Shown piece after piece: positions 1 through 9,330 of a stretch of 44,221 nt of DNA. A program made the position numbers and the translations under genes. The notes beneath the pieces are model-generated. The model had not been told where the DNA came from and searched no databases. It saw nothing but the letters and a program-made list of their open reading frames with translations. Every line of letters starts with the position of its first letter. The first letter of the stretch is position 1. This DNA comes from Methanosarcina sp. UBA293 (GTDB lineage: Archaea; Halobacteriota; Methanosarcinia; Methanosarcinales; Methanosarcinaceae), in contig DALS01000019.1 in assembly GCA_002499445.1 (NCBI GenBank), forward strand, positions 1 through 44,221. Reading direction: 5' to 3'.

Positions 1-22
1 TTAAGGATTTCTACAGAGCCTA
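1..22. mobile_element. Probable insertion-sequence terminal inverted repeat (left edge)
   Basis: Bases 4-22 read AGGATTTCTACAGAGCCTA. The exact reverse complement lies at 44201-44219, at the other extreme of the window. The flanking bases differ at once on the inner side, as expected where an element end meets unique DNA. The outer tip would read TAGGCTCTGTAG inward to the element. The transposase gene would lie outside the window, so the IS family cannot be named. Confidence 0.55.
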
Positions 23-225
23 AAAAAGGTAGACTTAAAAATAAATTTTGAATTAATAATTTTGATTTTCAACGCTTTGCAACAGGACTGGATGCCAATT
101 AAAGGGAAAATTAGAATGGGAGAAGGAAATTACAGATGAAACCTTAAAGGTTCATGCGCATTTTTGAATTAATTTCATAGGATTTCCCTTTAATCGCTTC
201 CTTTTCCTTTTCCTTTTATCTTATT
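23..225. other. Gene-free flank between IS end and gatD
   Basis: No convincing coding region is seen. Bases 195-216 hold three CCTTTT units in a pyrimidine tract, a plausible plus-strand terminator; gatD ends on the minus strand at 226. Confidence 0.4.
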
Positions 226-1515
226 TCACTTAAGCGTGCGCTCAGTAATTTCCCCGCTAAGGTCTTCTCTGAGCATTTCAATAACTTCACCGAAATTATC
301 AGTCTGGCCAAGAACCCACATAAGTTTAACCAGAGCGGTTTCGGGCAGGATATCTTCTCCTTCGATTGCACCGGCTTTCAGCATATCACGGCCTGTATCA
401 TAAACTAAATCGCAGATTCTGCCGTTAAGGCACTGGGATGTTACTATGACAGGTATTTTTGCATCCGTAGCTTTCCGGATCATAGGAATCCACTTCGTGG
501 AAACATGTCCTAGCCCGGTACCTTCAAGAACCAGTCCTCTGTACCCGCTGTTGATATAATAGTCAAGAATATCGGAGTCTGCGCCCGGCGTAAATTTAAT
601 AAGAGCACACTTCGGCTCCATACCAGGCTTGAATTTGAGAGACTTCTCTCCACGTCTAATATAATCAATTGAAGTTTTTATTTCCCCTGTATCGTAATCC
701 ACAACCCCAATCGGAAGGAAGTTTATGGATCTGAAAGCGTCTCTGCGGGAAGTATGCATTTTCCTGACTTTGGTTCCACGATGGATCTCGCAGAAGTCAT
801 CCGAAGTCGACCCATGCATGACAACTGAAACTTCAGCAATATCGCTTATAGCAACGAGGGCTGCGCAGATCATATTCATGGCATTATCGCTGCTGGGACG
901 ATCTGCACTTCTCTGGGAACCTACCAGAACAACGGGCACAGGTGTTTCGATCATGAAGGAAAGGGCTGCAGCCGTGTACATCATGGTATCGGTCCCATGG
1001 GTTATGATTATCCCATTGGCACCTGCTTCGATCTCCTCCACAACTGCACGGGCAAGGATTTGCCAGGTTTCTGGGTCCATGTTTTCCGAGAGGGTGCTTG
1101 AGATTACCCTGCCTTTAAATTCGGCTATCTCTTTGAGTTCAGGAATAGCTGCGAGGACATCGTCAGCAGTAAACTGGGAAGTTACTGCACCTGTCCTGTA
1201 GTCAATTTTGCTGGCAATAGTTCCGCCTGTGGAAAGAATTGTGACTTTTGGAAGCTTTTTCCCGGACTCTGGCAGCCCCTCTTCTGCTGTTTTATCTTCT
1301 TTCCAGCCATTTTGACTTTCGCCATTTCGGCCTCCATTGGTGATTCCTCCATTTTTTTCTAGAAGAGTTATCTTTACCTTATCCACGGAAAAACCGGCAT
1401 TGTAGCCGCTGTTCATTTTTATTATAATACGTTCTTCTGTAGACGGCATCACTCTGCCTTCGTAGACAGTGCCGTCCTTTTCAATACGTACCCAGTCGCC
1501 CTGTTTTAATTCCAT
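226..1515 (-). CDS. gatD: Glutamyl-tRNA(Gln) amidotransferase subunit D
   Basis: GatD is the asparaginase-like subunit of the archaeal GatDE complex. It releases ammonia from glutamine (or asparagine) so that GatE can convert Glu-tRNA(Gln) to Gln-tRNA(Gln). The 429-residue product has a short N-terminal beta-rich domain (about 1-50), a Gly/Asn-rich linker (about 55-88), and an L-asparaginase domain with TGGTIAS at 96-102 and HGTDTM at 173-178. Length and domain order are those of GatD rather than plain asparaginase, which lacks the N-terminal domain. The ATG has AAGGGA six bases upstream. It lies 70 bases downstream of argH on the same strand and may be co-transcribed. No gatE is in the window. 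Stop is TGA. Confidence 0.95.
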   Translation of the reverse strand: MELKQGDWVRIEKDGTVYEGRVMPSTEERIIIKMNSGYNAGFSVDKVKITLLEKNGGITNGGRNGESQNGWKEDKTAEEGLPESGKKLPKVTILSTGGTIASKIDYRTGAVTSQFTADDVLAAIPELKEIAEFKGRVISSTLSENMDPETWQILARAVVEEIEAGANGIIITHGTDTMMYTAAALSFMIETPVPVVLVGSQRSADRPSSDNAMNMICAALVAISDIAEVSVVMHGSTSDDFCEIHRGTKVRKMHTSRRDAFRSINFLPIGVVDYDTGEIKTSIDYIRRGEKSLKFKPGMEPKCALIKFTPGADSDILDYYINSGYRGLVLEGTGLGHVSTKWIPMIRKATDAKIPVIVTSQCLNGRICDLVYDTGRDMLKAGAIEGEDILPETALVKLMWVLGQTDNFGEVIEMLREDLSGEITERTLK

Positions 1516-1585
1516 AAATAATCCCTTTTATAATAACTTTTTGAAGTATTAGATAAATAGTAAATGTTCCGGTGTGATCTCAAAC

Positions 1586-3055
1586 CTACCTATATTCATC
1601 AACAACTGCAAGCAAGTTTTCAAAAGCTGAGTCTGTGAGATCTTTCAGGATTTCAATTTCCTGCCTGTTAAGTTCAAGCTCAGTCTGCCTTCTCGAGAGG
1701 TAATTTCGCATTTCTTCGGGAGCAGGTCCGCCAGCTATTTTTCTTCTCTTTATGTTTGAAACTGGATTAAGAGCTTCTTTTACAAGATTTTGAGTAAGTC
1801 CTAAGCTTGAAAGAGATTCTCCAAGCACAATTTCAGCTACGGAATCGATCTTTTCCAGAGTAGGTCTTTCCATTTCCCTTGCAAGCATCCCAACAATCTG
1901 ATGAGCGGTCCTGAAAGGAATTCCGGTTTCCCGGACAAAGGTATCTGCAAGTTCGGTAGCTGTTGTAAAACCCGCAACTGACTGGGCAGCAAGCACCTCT
2001 GGGTGGACTTTCATAGTTTTTATCATTCCTTTCATGACCCTTACTGAAGCCCTTACTGTTTCTACTGATCGCCAGATGTTTGGAGTTGCTTCCTGCAGGT
2101 CCCGGTTATAACTCAGTGGGAGCCCTTTGCAAATTGTAATCAGGGATATAAGTGAGCCTACAGCTATTCCTGTCTTTCCGCGCATAAGTTCGGCGGTATC
2201 AGGATTTTTCTTCTGAGGCATAATCGAAGAGGTAGAAGCATACATATCATCCAGTTCTATGAAATTGAATTCGGAAGAAGACCAGATTACAAGTTCTTCG
2301 GCCACGCGGCTTAGGTTTATCATGAGATTTGTAAACCCTGCGGCGCATTCAACAAGAAAGTCCCTGCTGCTGACTGCATCCATAGAGTTTTCTAGCAAGC
2401 CTGCAAAGCCCAGGAGTTCCTGGGTTCTTTTCCTGTTTAGGTTAAAACCCGTAGAGGCAAAAGCCGCAGCTCCAAGCGGGCAGAGGTTTACCCTTGAATA
2501 AGCGTCCTGAATCCTGTCAAAATCCCTGCCAATAGCGGTTTCGTGGGCGCAGAGGTGATGAGCAAGTGTTGTCGGCTGGGCATGTTGCAGGTGAGTAAAG
2601 CCAGGCATGAGGGTTTCGGTATGTTTTCCTGCGAGGCTAAGAAGAGTCTGCCTGAGCTTGTGTATTTCTTCAAGCAGGCCGGTTAACTCTTCCCTGAGCA
2701 CCAGCCTGATGCAGGTTGCAACCTCATCATTCCTGGAACGCCCTGAATGCATTCTGCCCCCAACATCTTCCCCAACCATATCGATGAGCTTCGACTCAAG
2801 GGAAATATGGATGTCTTCATAGCTGAAATCGAGCTTTTCCATCCCTTCCTCCTTGATTTTCAAAAGCCCACTAAGGATTTTGCTGCAGTCCTCCTTGTTT
2901 ATAATGCCCTGCTCTTTCAGCATTACGGTGTGGGCAAGGTCCACTGCTATATCAGCATCAAAAATCCACCTGTCAGCTTCCATAGAGGACGTATAACGTA
3001 AGATTTCTTCATCCTGGGTAGCTTCCAGCCTACCTCTGCGTAAAATATTGCTCAT
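1586..3055 (-). CDS. argH: Argininosuccinate lyase
   Basis: ArgH cleaves argininosuccinate to arginine and fumarate, the last step of arginine synthesis, in the cytoplasm. The 489-residue protein has the fumarase/aspartase superfamily signatures: HSGRSRND at 103-110, THLQHAQPTT at 154-163, and the mobile-loop signature SSIMPQKKNPD at 276-286 with the catalytic serine. Length is normal. The ATG is preceded by AGAGGA with about six bases of spacing. A TATA-like TTTTATATTAG lies at 3144-3154 on the minus strand, about 90 bases upstream. The stop is TAG, one of only two in the window; a TGA follows two codons later, so readthrough would add almost nothing. argG is not nearby. Confidence 0.96.
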   Translation of the reverse strand: MSNILRRGRLEATQDEEILRYTSSMEADRWIFDADIAVDLAHTVMLKEQGIINKEDCSKILSGLLKIKEEGMEKLDFSYEDIHISLESKLIDMVGEDVGGRMHSGRSRNDEVATCIRLVLREELTGLLEEIHKLRQTLLSLAGKHTETLMPGFTHLQHAQPTTLAHHLCAHETAIGRDFDRIQDAYSRVNLCPLGAAAFASTGFNLNRKRTQELLGFAGLLENSMDAVSSRDFLVECAAGFTNLMINLSRVAEELVIWSSSEFNFIELDDMYASTSSIMPQKKNPDTAELMRGKTGIAVGSLISLITICKGLPLSYNRDLQEATPNIWRSVETVRASVRVMKGMIKTMKVHPEVLAAQSVAGFTTATELADTFVRETGIPFRTAHQIVGMLAREMERPTLEKIDSVAEIVLGESLSSLGLTQNLVKEALNPVSNIKRRKIAGGPAPEEMRNYLSRRQTELELNRQEIEILKDLTDSAFENLLAVVDEYR

Positions 3056-3680
3056 CGGGTTTCCTCTTTACGATTTTTATGAAATGGGATCGGTATGAGT
3101 ATAATTCCTGTTGAAGTAATAGTATTGATACGTCTGTGAGAGACTAATATAAAATCTAATATGAGATTTAAATGTAAAATTTGATTTGAAATTAATGAAG
3201 ATTTTGTGAAGGTTTAACGTAAGATTTGTAGCGTGGTATTATTTCTAAGGCTTAAATATGAATCGGTTTTGGGGAATTTCCCTGTATGGATAACTGTATC
3301 AGGTAGAGCTTGTCTTTTTCAGAAAATTCTTGAAACTTTTCACGGTTTACTTACCTGTCCAGCTTCCTCCTGTATCTCAAAAGAGATAATCATAAGGAAA
3401 GCGTAAGTTCAATAATGTCCGTGGTTTTGAAGTATAACCGGATCTCAGCGATTTATAACATTATTAAATTGTCGATAGAGTTTTTCCTTTACGGCAGGTG
3501 AATAGGAAGAAGTCCTTTAAACCTTAGCGGAAAAACCCTTCAAGTCGGGGTGGGCACTGGAAGGAAAATGAAAATGCTGTCCGGCAGGCTGTCTGGTTGC
3601 AGGGGTCGATAAAATTTTGAAAAATTGCAAAGAATGAGAATAGCAAACGTAAAAATAGAATATTGGATAAGGCTTTTCAG
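3056..3680. other. 625-bp spacer without a supported gene
   Basis: It holds the argH promoter region near 3144-3154 (minus strand). The part from about 3490 to 3600 is richer in G and C than the rest, but no open frame or tRNA-like fold was found. An unrecognised non-coding RNA cannot be excluded. Confidence 0.4.
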
Positions 3681-4871
3681 TTACTGGATATCTCCCCCTA
3701 TCTCAGCATATCTGGGATCGATTTCTACAGCCATCTTGTATGCTTCCTCAGCCTCTTCTTCTCGCCCAAGGAAACTCAGACAGATAGCTTTCCCAAACCA
3801 TGAGTCTGCAGCTTCAGGATTAATCTTGAGTGCATGATCATAAATCTCAAGAGCTTCTTCGAAGCGTTTGAGCTGGGCGAGCACAAAACCTAGACTGGAA
3901 TAGGCTTCGAAATACTCTGAGTCCAGTTGCGTGGCTTTTTTGTATGCTTCCACAGCTTCCTCAAATCTCTGCATCTGGCTGAGGGTAAAACCCTTATTAT
4001 ACCAGACATCGGCATTTTCAGCGTTGATCTCGATTGCCCTGTCAAAAGCTTTTATTGCTTCATCATACTTTTCAAGGTTTTCTAGGTCTATTCCCATATT
4101 ATTCCAGGCATCATCGTTCTGAGGGTCCAACTCCACAGCTTTCTCATACGCTTTCAGAGCCTGCCTGTAATTGCCAAGCCCGTCCAGATCCACGCCTTTA
4201 TAGTACCAGGCTTCGAGGAAGTTTGGATCAAGTTCAAGTGCCTTGTCGTATGCGAGAACTGCTTCGTCATAATTTCCCATCTGCCCGAGGGCTATGCCTT
4301 TTCCTACCCAGGCTTCTTTATAATTGGGATCTTCCTCAAGGACTTTTTCATATGCCTCGATAGCTTCCTCGTAGTCTCCAGCCTGACTAAGATTCAGAGC
4401 TTTTCCGTACCATGCATTTGGATAGTCTGGTCTGAGCTCAAGGGCTTTTTCGTAGGCTTTAACAGCTTCGTTATGCTTCCCAGCCTGGGAATAAGAAAAA
4501 GCCATGTTATTCCAGAGGTCTGGATCCTCAGAATCTATCTTGATAGCTTTGTCATAGAGCTCGAGTGCTTCTTCGTATCTTCCAAGGGTTTCAAGAACCG
4601 CGGCCTTATTGTTTAAAAGGTAGATATTTTTTGGGTCCTTGTCGATTGCCTTATCAAAAGCTACAATTGCTTCATTGAATTTGCCAAGCCTGAGAAAATC
4701 AAGTCCACATTCGTTAAGCTCAGCTGCAAGGACTTCATCGCTGACTTCCTGATTACTTATATCCCCCGAATCACTCAGAACGTACATATCTTCGGAAACC
4801 GGTACTTCTTCAGATTTTTCTTCCCCACCTTCTTTTCTGAAGGCCTTATCTTTTGGTTCGTCGGAACTCAT
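3681..4871 (-). CDS. TPR-repeat protein, ten repeats
   Basis: A cytoplasmic scaffold-type protein of 396 residues. After an acidic, low-complexity N-terminus (about 1-48) come about ten consecutive 34-residue tetratricopeptide repeats that fill the rest of the chain, each with the W/Y-x-x-K/N-G, G-x-Y-x-E-A and A-L-x-x-D-P pattern. No catalytic domain, signal peptide or membrane segment is seen, so a protein-interaction role follows from the family and the partner is unknown. The start ATG has AGGAAA upstream, and a TATA-like CTAATATAAAAGG (minus strand) lies at about 4892-4904. A second TPR gene lies 1.2 kb away on the same strand, with a HAD gene on the opposite strand between them. Confidence 0.9.
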   Translation of the reverse strand: MSSDEPKDKAFRKEGGEEKSEEVPVSEDMYVLSDSGDISNQEVSDEVLAAELNECGLDFLRLGKFNEAIVAFDKAIDKDPKNIYLLNNKAAVLETLGRYEEALELYDKAIKIDSEDPDLWNNMAFSYSQAGKHNEAVKAYEKALELRPDYPNAWYGKALNLSQAGDYEEAIEAYEKVLEEDPNYKEAWVGKGIALGQMGNYDEAVLAYDKALELDPNFLEAWYYKGVDLDGLGNYRQALKAYEKAVELDPQNDDAWNNMGIDLENLEKYDEAIKAFDRAIEINAENADVWYNKGFTLSQMQRFEEAVEAYKKATQLDSEYFEAYSSLGFVLAQLKRFEEALEIYDHALKINPEAADSWFGKAICLSFLGREEEAEEAYKMAVEIDPRYAEIGGDIQ

Positions 4872-5135
4872 ATCAAAATTTCCTATTATGCCTTTTATAT
4901 TAGACCCAGCGGATTCTCATATGCCCGCGTTCGTTATTTACTTAAGTCAGTTGTTTGTTTATAACTTATACATCTATCCTTTATGGCTTTTATAGCCTCT
5001 CCCCGAAAAGCCTTGGGGAATGTTCAGGCGAGCCCTAGTGAAAGTTCAGCAGAATAGAACAGAAATTGGAAAAACAAGATCTGTAGAGTTCAAAAATTGA
5101 CAGATCCAGAGAGAAAATAGATAGACCTAGCAAAA

Positions 5136-5873
5136 ATGAAAAAGATTGAGAATAACAGGAATGGAATTCAAGAAGATACGGAGCAGATTTATCCCGTAGC
5201 CTTGAAAGCCGTACTTTTTGATATGGATAATACTCTTTTTGATTTCGTCGCTGCAAAACTTGGAGCTTGTAGGGAGATTCTCTCTTTTATTGGGAGGGAT
5301 AAGGGAGATAATGCTGAGGAACCTTCAGAGCTTTTCAGATATTTTCTGAGAGGTGTTTACGGTTTCGAAGATTGCGAAAATATTCGAGACTACATGCAGG
5401 AAAGAAACATTTTTACACTGCAGGATTACAGGAAGTGTTGTGAGATATATGAAAGGGAAAAACTGCAAAACCTCATACTCTATCCAGCTGTGACGGATAC
5501 CCTGGATAAGCTGAAGGAGCTGGGCTTAAAGCTTGTAATTATAACCGATGCCAATAGGCATCATGCTCTGTCAAGGCTTACAAGAGTCAGGCTTCTGAAT
5601 TATTTCGACTTTCTTGTGGCTGCGGACATGACAGGCACAAAAAAACCAGATCCCACACATTTTCTTTTTGCACTTGAGGCTCTAGGGACAAAACCTGAAG
5701 AAACTCTGGTAGTAGGAGACAGTATCAAAAGGGATATGGCACCTGCTCGCAAACTTGGAATGAAAACCGCATATGCTTCCTATGGAGACTGGAGACCTGG
5801 AGAAGAAACTGATCAGTGCTTTGACTTCAAGCTCAATACATTTTCGGATTTGCTTGAGATATCCGGGCTCTGA
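5136..5873 (+). CDS. HAD-superfamily hydrolase (phosphatase-like)
   Basis: A 245-residue haloacid-dehalogenase-fold enzyme, probably a small-molecule phosphatase. Motif I is LFDMDNT at 27-33 with nucleophile Asp29 and acid/base Asp31. Motif II is the Thr in VIITDAN. Motif III is the Lys in TKKPDP. Motif IV is VVGDSIKRD. The helical cap between motifs I and II is of the C1 type found in phosphoglycolate-phosphatase-like enzymes. The substrate cannot be read from sequence. The first 20 residues before the domain are polar and the ribosome-binding site is weak, so the true start is uncertain. The gene stands alone on the plus strand between two minus-strand TPR genes. Confidence 0.88.
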   Translation: MKKIENNRNGIQEDTEQIYPVALKAVLFDMDNTLFDFVAAKLGACREILSFIGRDKGDNAEEPSELFRYFLRGVYGFEDCENIRDYMQERNIFTLQDYRKCCEIYEREKLQNLILYPAVTDTLDKLKELGLKLVIITDANRHHALSRLTRVRLLNYFDFLVAADMTGTKKPDPTHFLFALEALGTKPEETLVVGDSIKRDMAPARKLGMKTAYASYGDWRPGEETDQCFDFKLNTFSDLLEISGL

Positions 5874-6057
5874 ATAGGCATAAAATTAAATCTGAAGCCT
5901 TTAATCAGAGGAATCGAGAAAATCAGCAGAAAAGAAAACTTTTTGCCGTCAGTCTGGAATCTCCAAAAGGAATTTTCAGCTAACGGCCTTTTTCCGGCTC
6001 TGGGTCTTTTGGCTCTGAGTCTTTGACATCATGGAAAATCTGAGATCTGGCTACTCA

Positions 6058-6936
6058 TCAAAGGATGTCAGAATATATTGGATTTATATCGACTGCCCTT
6101 TCGTAAGCTTCTATTGCCTTGTGGTGTTTTTTAATTCTGTCGTACACAATACCTTTACCAATCCAAGCTTTTATAAAACTAGGATTGATGTTGATAGCTC
6201 TATCAAAAGCTTGAAGTGCCTCTTCGTATTTTTCAAGGTCTCTCAGTGCAATTCCTTTATTATACCAGAACCGAGCATTTTCAGGATTCTTTTTTATCTT
6301 GGTGTCAAAGATCTCTACAGCTTTTTCGATATAAAGTCTAGCCTCATCATTATTCCCTAGCCAGCGGAGAGCCAAACCTTTGTTATAAAGGGCTTTCCCG
6401 TTCACAGGATTTAACTCAAGAGCCTTATTAAAAGCTCCAATGGCCTCTTCGTAGCTCTTTATATTGCAGAGGCCTATTCCTTTCTTGCACCATTCGCTTG
6501 CGCTCATAGAGCTCATATCGTAGTTCTTTTCATAAAGACGGATAGCCTTCTCAAAATCATCCATAGCTTCTTCATATGCCTTCATTTCCCTCAGACCCAT
6601 TCCTCTTCTGTACCAGACTTCGGGGTCTTCTGGAGCGAGATATGTAGCCTGGCAGAATGCATCCAGTGCTTCTCTATACTGCATAAGGCCTAAAAGCAGT
6701 TCAGCTTTGGAGTACCAGGTCTTCGCATCTGTAGGATTGATCTCAAGGGATCTGTTAAAGGCATCGAGAGCTTCATTGTATCTGAAAAGGCTTTTCAGAA
6801 CCATCCCTTTGCTAAACAGGATTTTTGCATTGTCAGGGCTTATTTCCAGAGCTCTGTTGTATGCATCCAGAGCTTCTGCAAATCGCCTAAGTTCATGGAG
6901 TACAACACCTTTACTATACCACTCGTTCGAGGTCAT
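6058..6936 (-). CDS. TPR-repeat protein, eight repeats
   Basis: A protein of about 292 residues made almost wholly of eight tetratricopeptide repeats. Repeats 4 and 6 are longer than 34 residues because of insertions (around YEKNYDMSSM and IFDTKIKKNPEN). There is no signal peptide and no enzyme domain. A protein-interaction function is inferred from the fold. The frame opens with GTG at 6939 directly followed by ATG at 6936; a GGTGTGGTGA purine-rich stretch lies just upstream and the ATG is preferred. The repeats resemble those of the ten-repeat gene at 3681-4871, suggesting a lineage-expanded family. Confidence 0.88.
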   Translation of the reverse strand: MTSNEWYSKGVVLHELRRFAEALDAYNRALEISPDNAKILFSKGMVLKSLFRYNEALDAFNRSLEINPTDAKTWYSKAELLLGLMQYREALDAFCQATYLAPEDPEVWYRRGMGLREMKAYEEAMDDFEKAIRLYEKNYDMSSMSASEWCKKGIGLCNIKSYEEAIGAFNKALELNPVNGKALYNKGLALRWLGNNDEARLYIEKAVEIFDTKIKKNPENARFWYNKGIALRDLEKYEEALQAFDRAININPSFIKAWIGKGIVYDRIKKHHKAIEAYERAVDINPIYSDIL

Positions 6937-6939
6937 CAC

Positions 6940-8092
6940 TCACCACACCTTTTTTCGATTACGTTTTCACCATTTATCGCATCTGCTCTAGCAATAAATA
7001 ATATATGCCTTCAAAACGTTAAATCAGTTTTGTACTTTAGTTCCGTACTAAAAATAAGGAGATATCTATAGCTCTACATCATAACTTACTTTCAGAGGGC
7101 ATATCTACAGTTACATACGTTTACTGTTGCATATACTAATTTGTCTTTTTCTTTTATAAGCATTTTGAAATATTTCTATCTAATATTATCATATAAATAT
7201 ATTTATTAAGTCGCAGACACTACTTAGAAAAAGTAAAACAAATTTTCTATTAGCTCTTTCAAATTATTATTGATTTCAATAAAAATATGATTATCCTAGT
7301 CTCACATTCTCCTGTCTTTCCTCTATTTAATCCCACAATTTTGCCCTGACCTATAAAACTGACATATAAAGAATTAATCCGTAAAACGAAACTGAAAAAT
7401 GGTAAGCTTAATCTAGGGTAATGTTAGTTTTTAATCTGGGGTAAAGTTGATTTTCTGTTTTCTCATAGCGTATCAAAAGTCAAAGTATTAGTCTTGGATA
7501 TTTAGAAATTCTGGTTTTTTCTAAGCTGCGGAGACTTAGGTTAGGGTAAGAGGCCTAAATTAATTACGAGATCTTTTTTTTCACATTTAGGAGACGATTC
7601 TTCTTTTATGTCTTTGCCTTCTAAAAGTCCATTTAAATGATCTTCAAAAGAATATTAAGTATGAATGGCCCGATGGTTACTTCAGATCCAGCAAATTAAC
7701 CAACGAAGTTTAAGAGTCCGCGAGGGACAACAAAAACAGTTATTAAAATCACTCAATATATATATTTAAAATATTTCTGTGGGTATTAATCTTAAGAGAT
7801 TATTGAATATTAGTTGGATACTAGAGGAGAGGTATATAATAAGTGAGTTTATTTAAATTATTTAATAAAGCTGTAATAAAAATTGGTTAATAAAATGTTT
7901 TATAAAAATGCTTAATAATAGCACTTAATTAAGGTATCTAAGAATGCTTCTGAGATGGCTAGAGTTATAAAATATTTTCAATTTGTATGTCTTAACATTT
8001 GACATTGAAAATCGTTTTTCTAGTTTGTAATGATTTAGAAAGAATAAGGACTTTTTTCTAGGACTTTTTTCTGGTTCTTCACTTGCTATTGT
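6940..8092. other. 1.15-kb gene-poor region
   Basis: No open frame worth calling is present. Visible structure: two 23-base near-copies beginning TTAATCTAGGG (7408-7430) and TTAATCTGGGG (7431-7453); a strong ribosome-binding-like GAGGAGAGG at 7824-7832 followed by a GTG at 7843 that opens only 15 codons; and a perfect 13-base tandem duplication AGGACTTTTTTCT at 8047-8059 and 8060-8072 just beyond the response regulator. It may hold a decayed gene or a small RNA. Confidence 0.45.
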
Positions 8093-8602
8093 TTAGGCTC
8101 GAGTGCGCTTCAAGATCATTTCCACTTTGGCTCTGAGTTCCAGAGAGTTAAAAGGTGTAGTAACATAATCATCAGCTCCCGATTCAAAAGCTTCAACTTT
8201 ATCTTTAACTACGTTACCTTCACTTAGCATCATTACTGGTATCCACCAGTATTTTTGGCTAGCTCTAAGCTGTTTACATATTTTAAAACCTTCAAGATTT
8301 GCAAGCTCGGTATCAAGCATAACAAGGTCGGGTTTTTCAGTTTTTACAGCCTCAAATACGGAAAAGCTGCCAGGAACTTTAACAATGTTATAATCTTCAG
8401 CTTTAAGCGCTACCTTAATATTGGAGATATTGCTACCATCACCCATAATAAGGATTTTCTGTCTTGTATCCTTAAGATTTGAAATGCGGATCTTTACCAG
8501 TTCCTCTGGAATTGAAAGAGTAGAGGCAATATCCACCTCACTTATTTCGGGTTGCCCTTCTATCAATTTCAAAATTTCATGATCAAGGTCTTTGTTATCC
8601 AT
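8093..8602 (-). CDS. HTH plus degenerate receiver-domain protein
   Basis: A 169-residue protein with a short helical, helix-turn-helix-like segment (about 5-45) and a CheY-type receiver domain (about 48-168). The phospho-acceptor position is kept (Asp97 in VMLDTE) and so is the conserved Ser/Thr (Ser127). The acidic pair at the start of the domain is reduced (MGD, with only Asp55), and the invariant Lys of the KPF motif is Thr149 (GADDYVTTPF). It may therefore be a phosphorylation-independent pseudo-receiver or have altered switching. No histidine kinase lies in the window. The fused N-terminal segment suggests DNA binding, but this is inference. A GGTGATGGAGGG stretch precedes the ATG. Confidence 0.82.
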   Translation of the reverse strand: MDNKDLDHEILKLIEGQPEISEVDIASTLSIPEELVKIRISNLKDTRQKILIMGDGSNISNIKVALKAEDYNIVKVPGSFSVFEAVKTEKPDLVMLDTELANLEGFKICKQLRASQKYWWIPVMMLSEGNVVKDKVEAFESGADDYVTTPFNSLELRAKVEMILKRTRA

Positions 8603-8833
8603 CCCTCCATCACCATACAGTATAGATTTTCTTAGGTATTAAACATTTCCAAAATATTTGGAAACTTATGGTGTTGTAAAATTTGCAGAGTATGAAGAAA
8701 ATGAGTTACTCATATATTTAGATGGATTTTTATGTATCGCCAGACTCAACGAATAAGGAGATAAGTATATAACCGTAAATAACAAGTTAATATTGGAAAT
8801 AAGAATCACTTACGGAGAACAGCCACCTCTGAG

Positions 8834-9124
8834 ATGATAACAATGGATCCACTAGAAAAAATATTCGGGAAAACCGCACAAATGACAGTATTAAAAAACT
8901 TGATTGAGCATCAGAACGAATCAACTTACCTTTCGGGGATAGCTGAAGAAACTGGTCTGTCTCACTCCAGTGTATCAAGGGTTATTACCCCTTTGATTGC
9001 ATCAGGTATTGTCATAGAAAAACCCCTGGGAAAGCAAATTCGGACTTTCCAGCTTAACATGGACAGCGAGGCAACAAGGCTGATCATAGACTTCTATGAT
9101 AAAATTAACCAGATGCTGGACTAA
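8834..9124 (+). CDS. Small winged-helix transcriptional regulator
   Basis: A 93-96-residue single-domain protein with the winged-helix layout of ArsR/MarR-type archaeal regulators: helix FGKTAQMTVLKNLIEH, recognition region AEETGLSHSSVSRVITPLIASG, then a wing with IVIEKPLGKQIRTFQLN. The C-terminal helix ILDFYDKINQ-like segment would serve dimerisation. There is no effector domain. Two starts are possible, ATG at 8834 and ATG at 8843, and neither has a well-spaced ribosome-binding site. It is monocistronic, about 230 bases from the divergent response regulator, with which it could share control. The target is unknown. Confidence 0.85.
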   Translation: MITMDPLEKIFGKTAQMTVLKNLIEHQNESTYLSGIAEETGLSHSSVSRVITPLIASGIVIEKPLGKQIRTFQLNMDSEATRLIIDFYDKINQMLD

Positions 9125-9330
9125 GCCTAATAAAACCAGACACAAGATATGAAAATAGGGGCAGGACAGGTTTTCTGTCCCAACTTTTAAAATATATGAA
9201 TAAATAAGCTTTAAGGCTATCTATTTAGGCAGATCCTTGGCAGATCCTTATTTGGATAATTCTTCAGATAACCTGCTTTGGTAACCTGTTTCAGGCGGCT
9301 TCAGCCAGAAAATTCTGATTCTATCACATT

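Noticed and set aside
725..1201. 158-codon plus-strand frame inside gatD
   Set aside because: Antisense shadow of a well-supported gene; no motif of its own.
1586..1588. TAG stop of argH as a pyrrolysine codon
   Set aside because: TGA follows two codons later, so readthrough would not extend a domain.
7843..7890. 15-codon frame after GAGGAGAGG
   Set aside because: Too short to call; kept only as a hint of a decayed gene.
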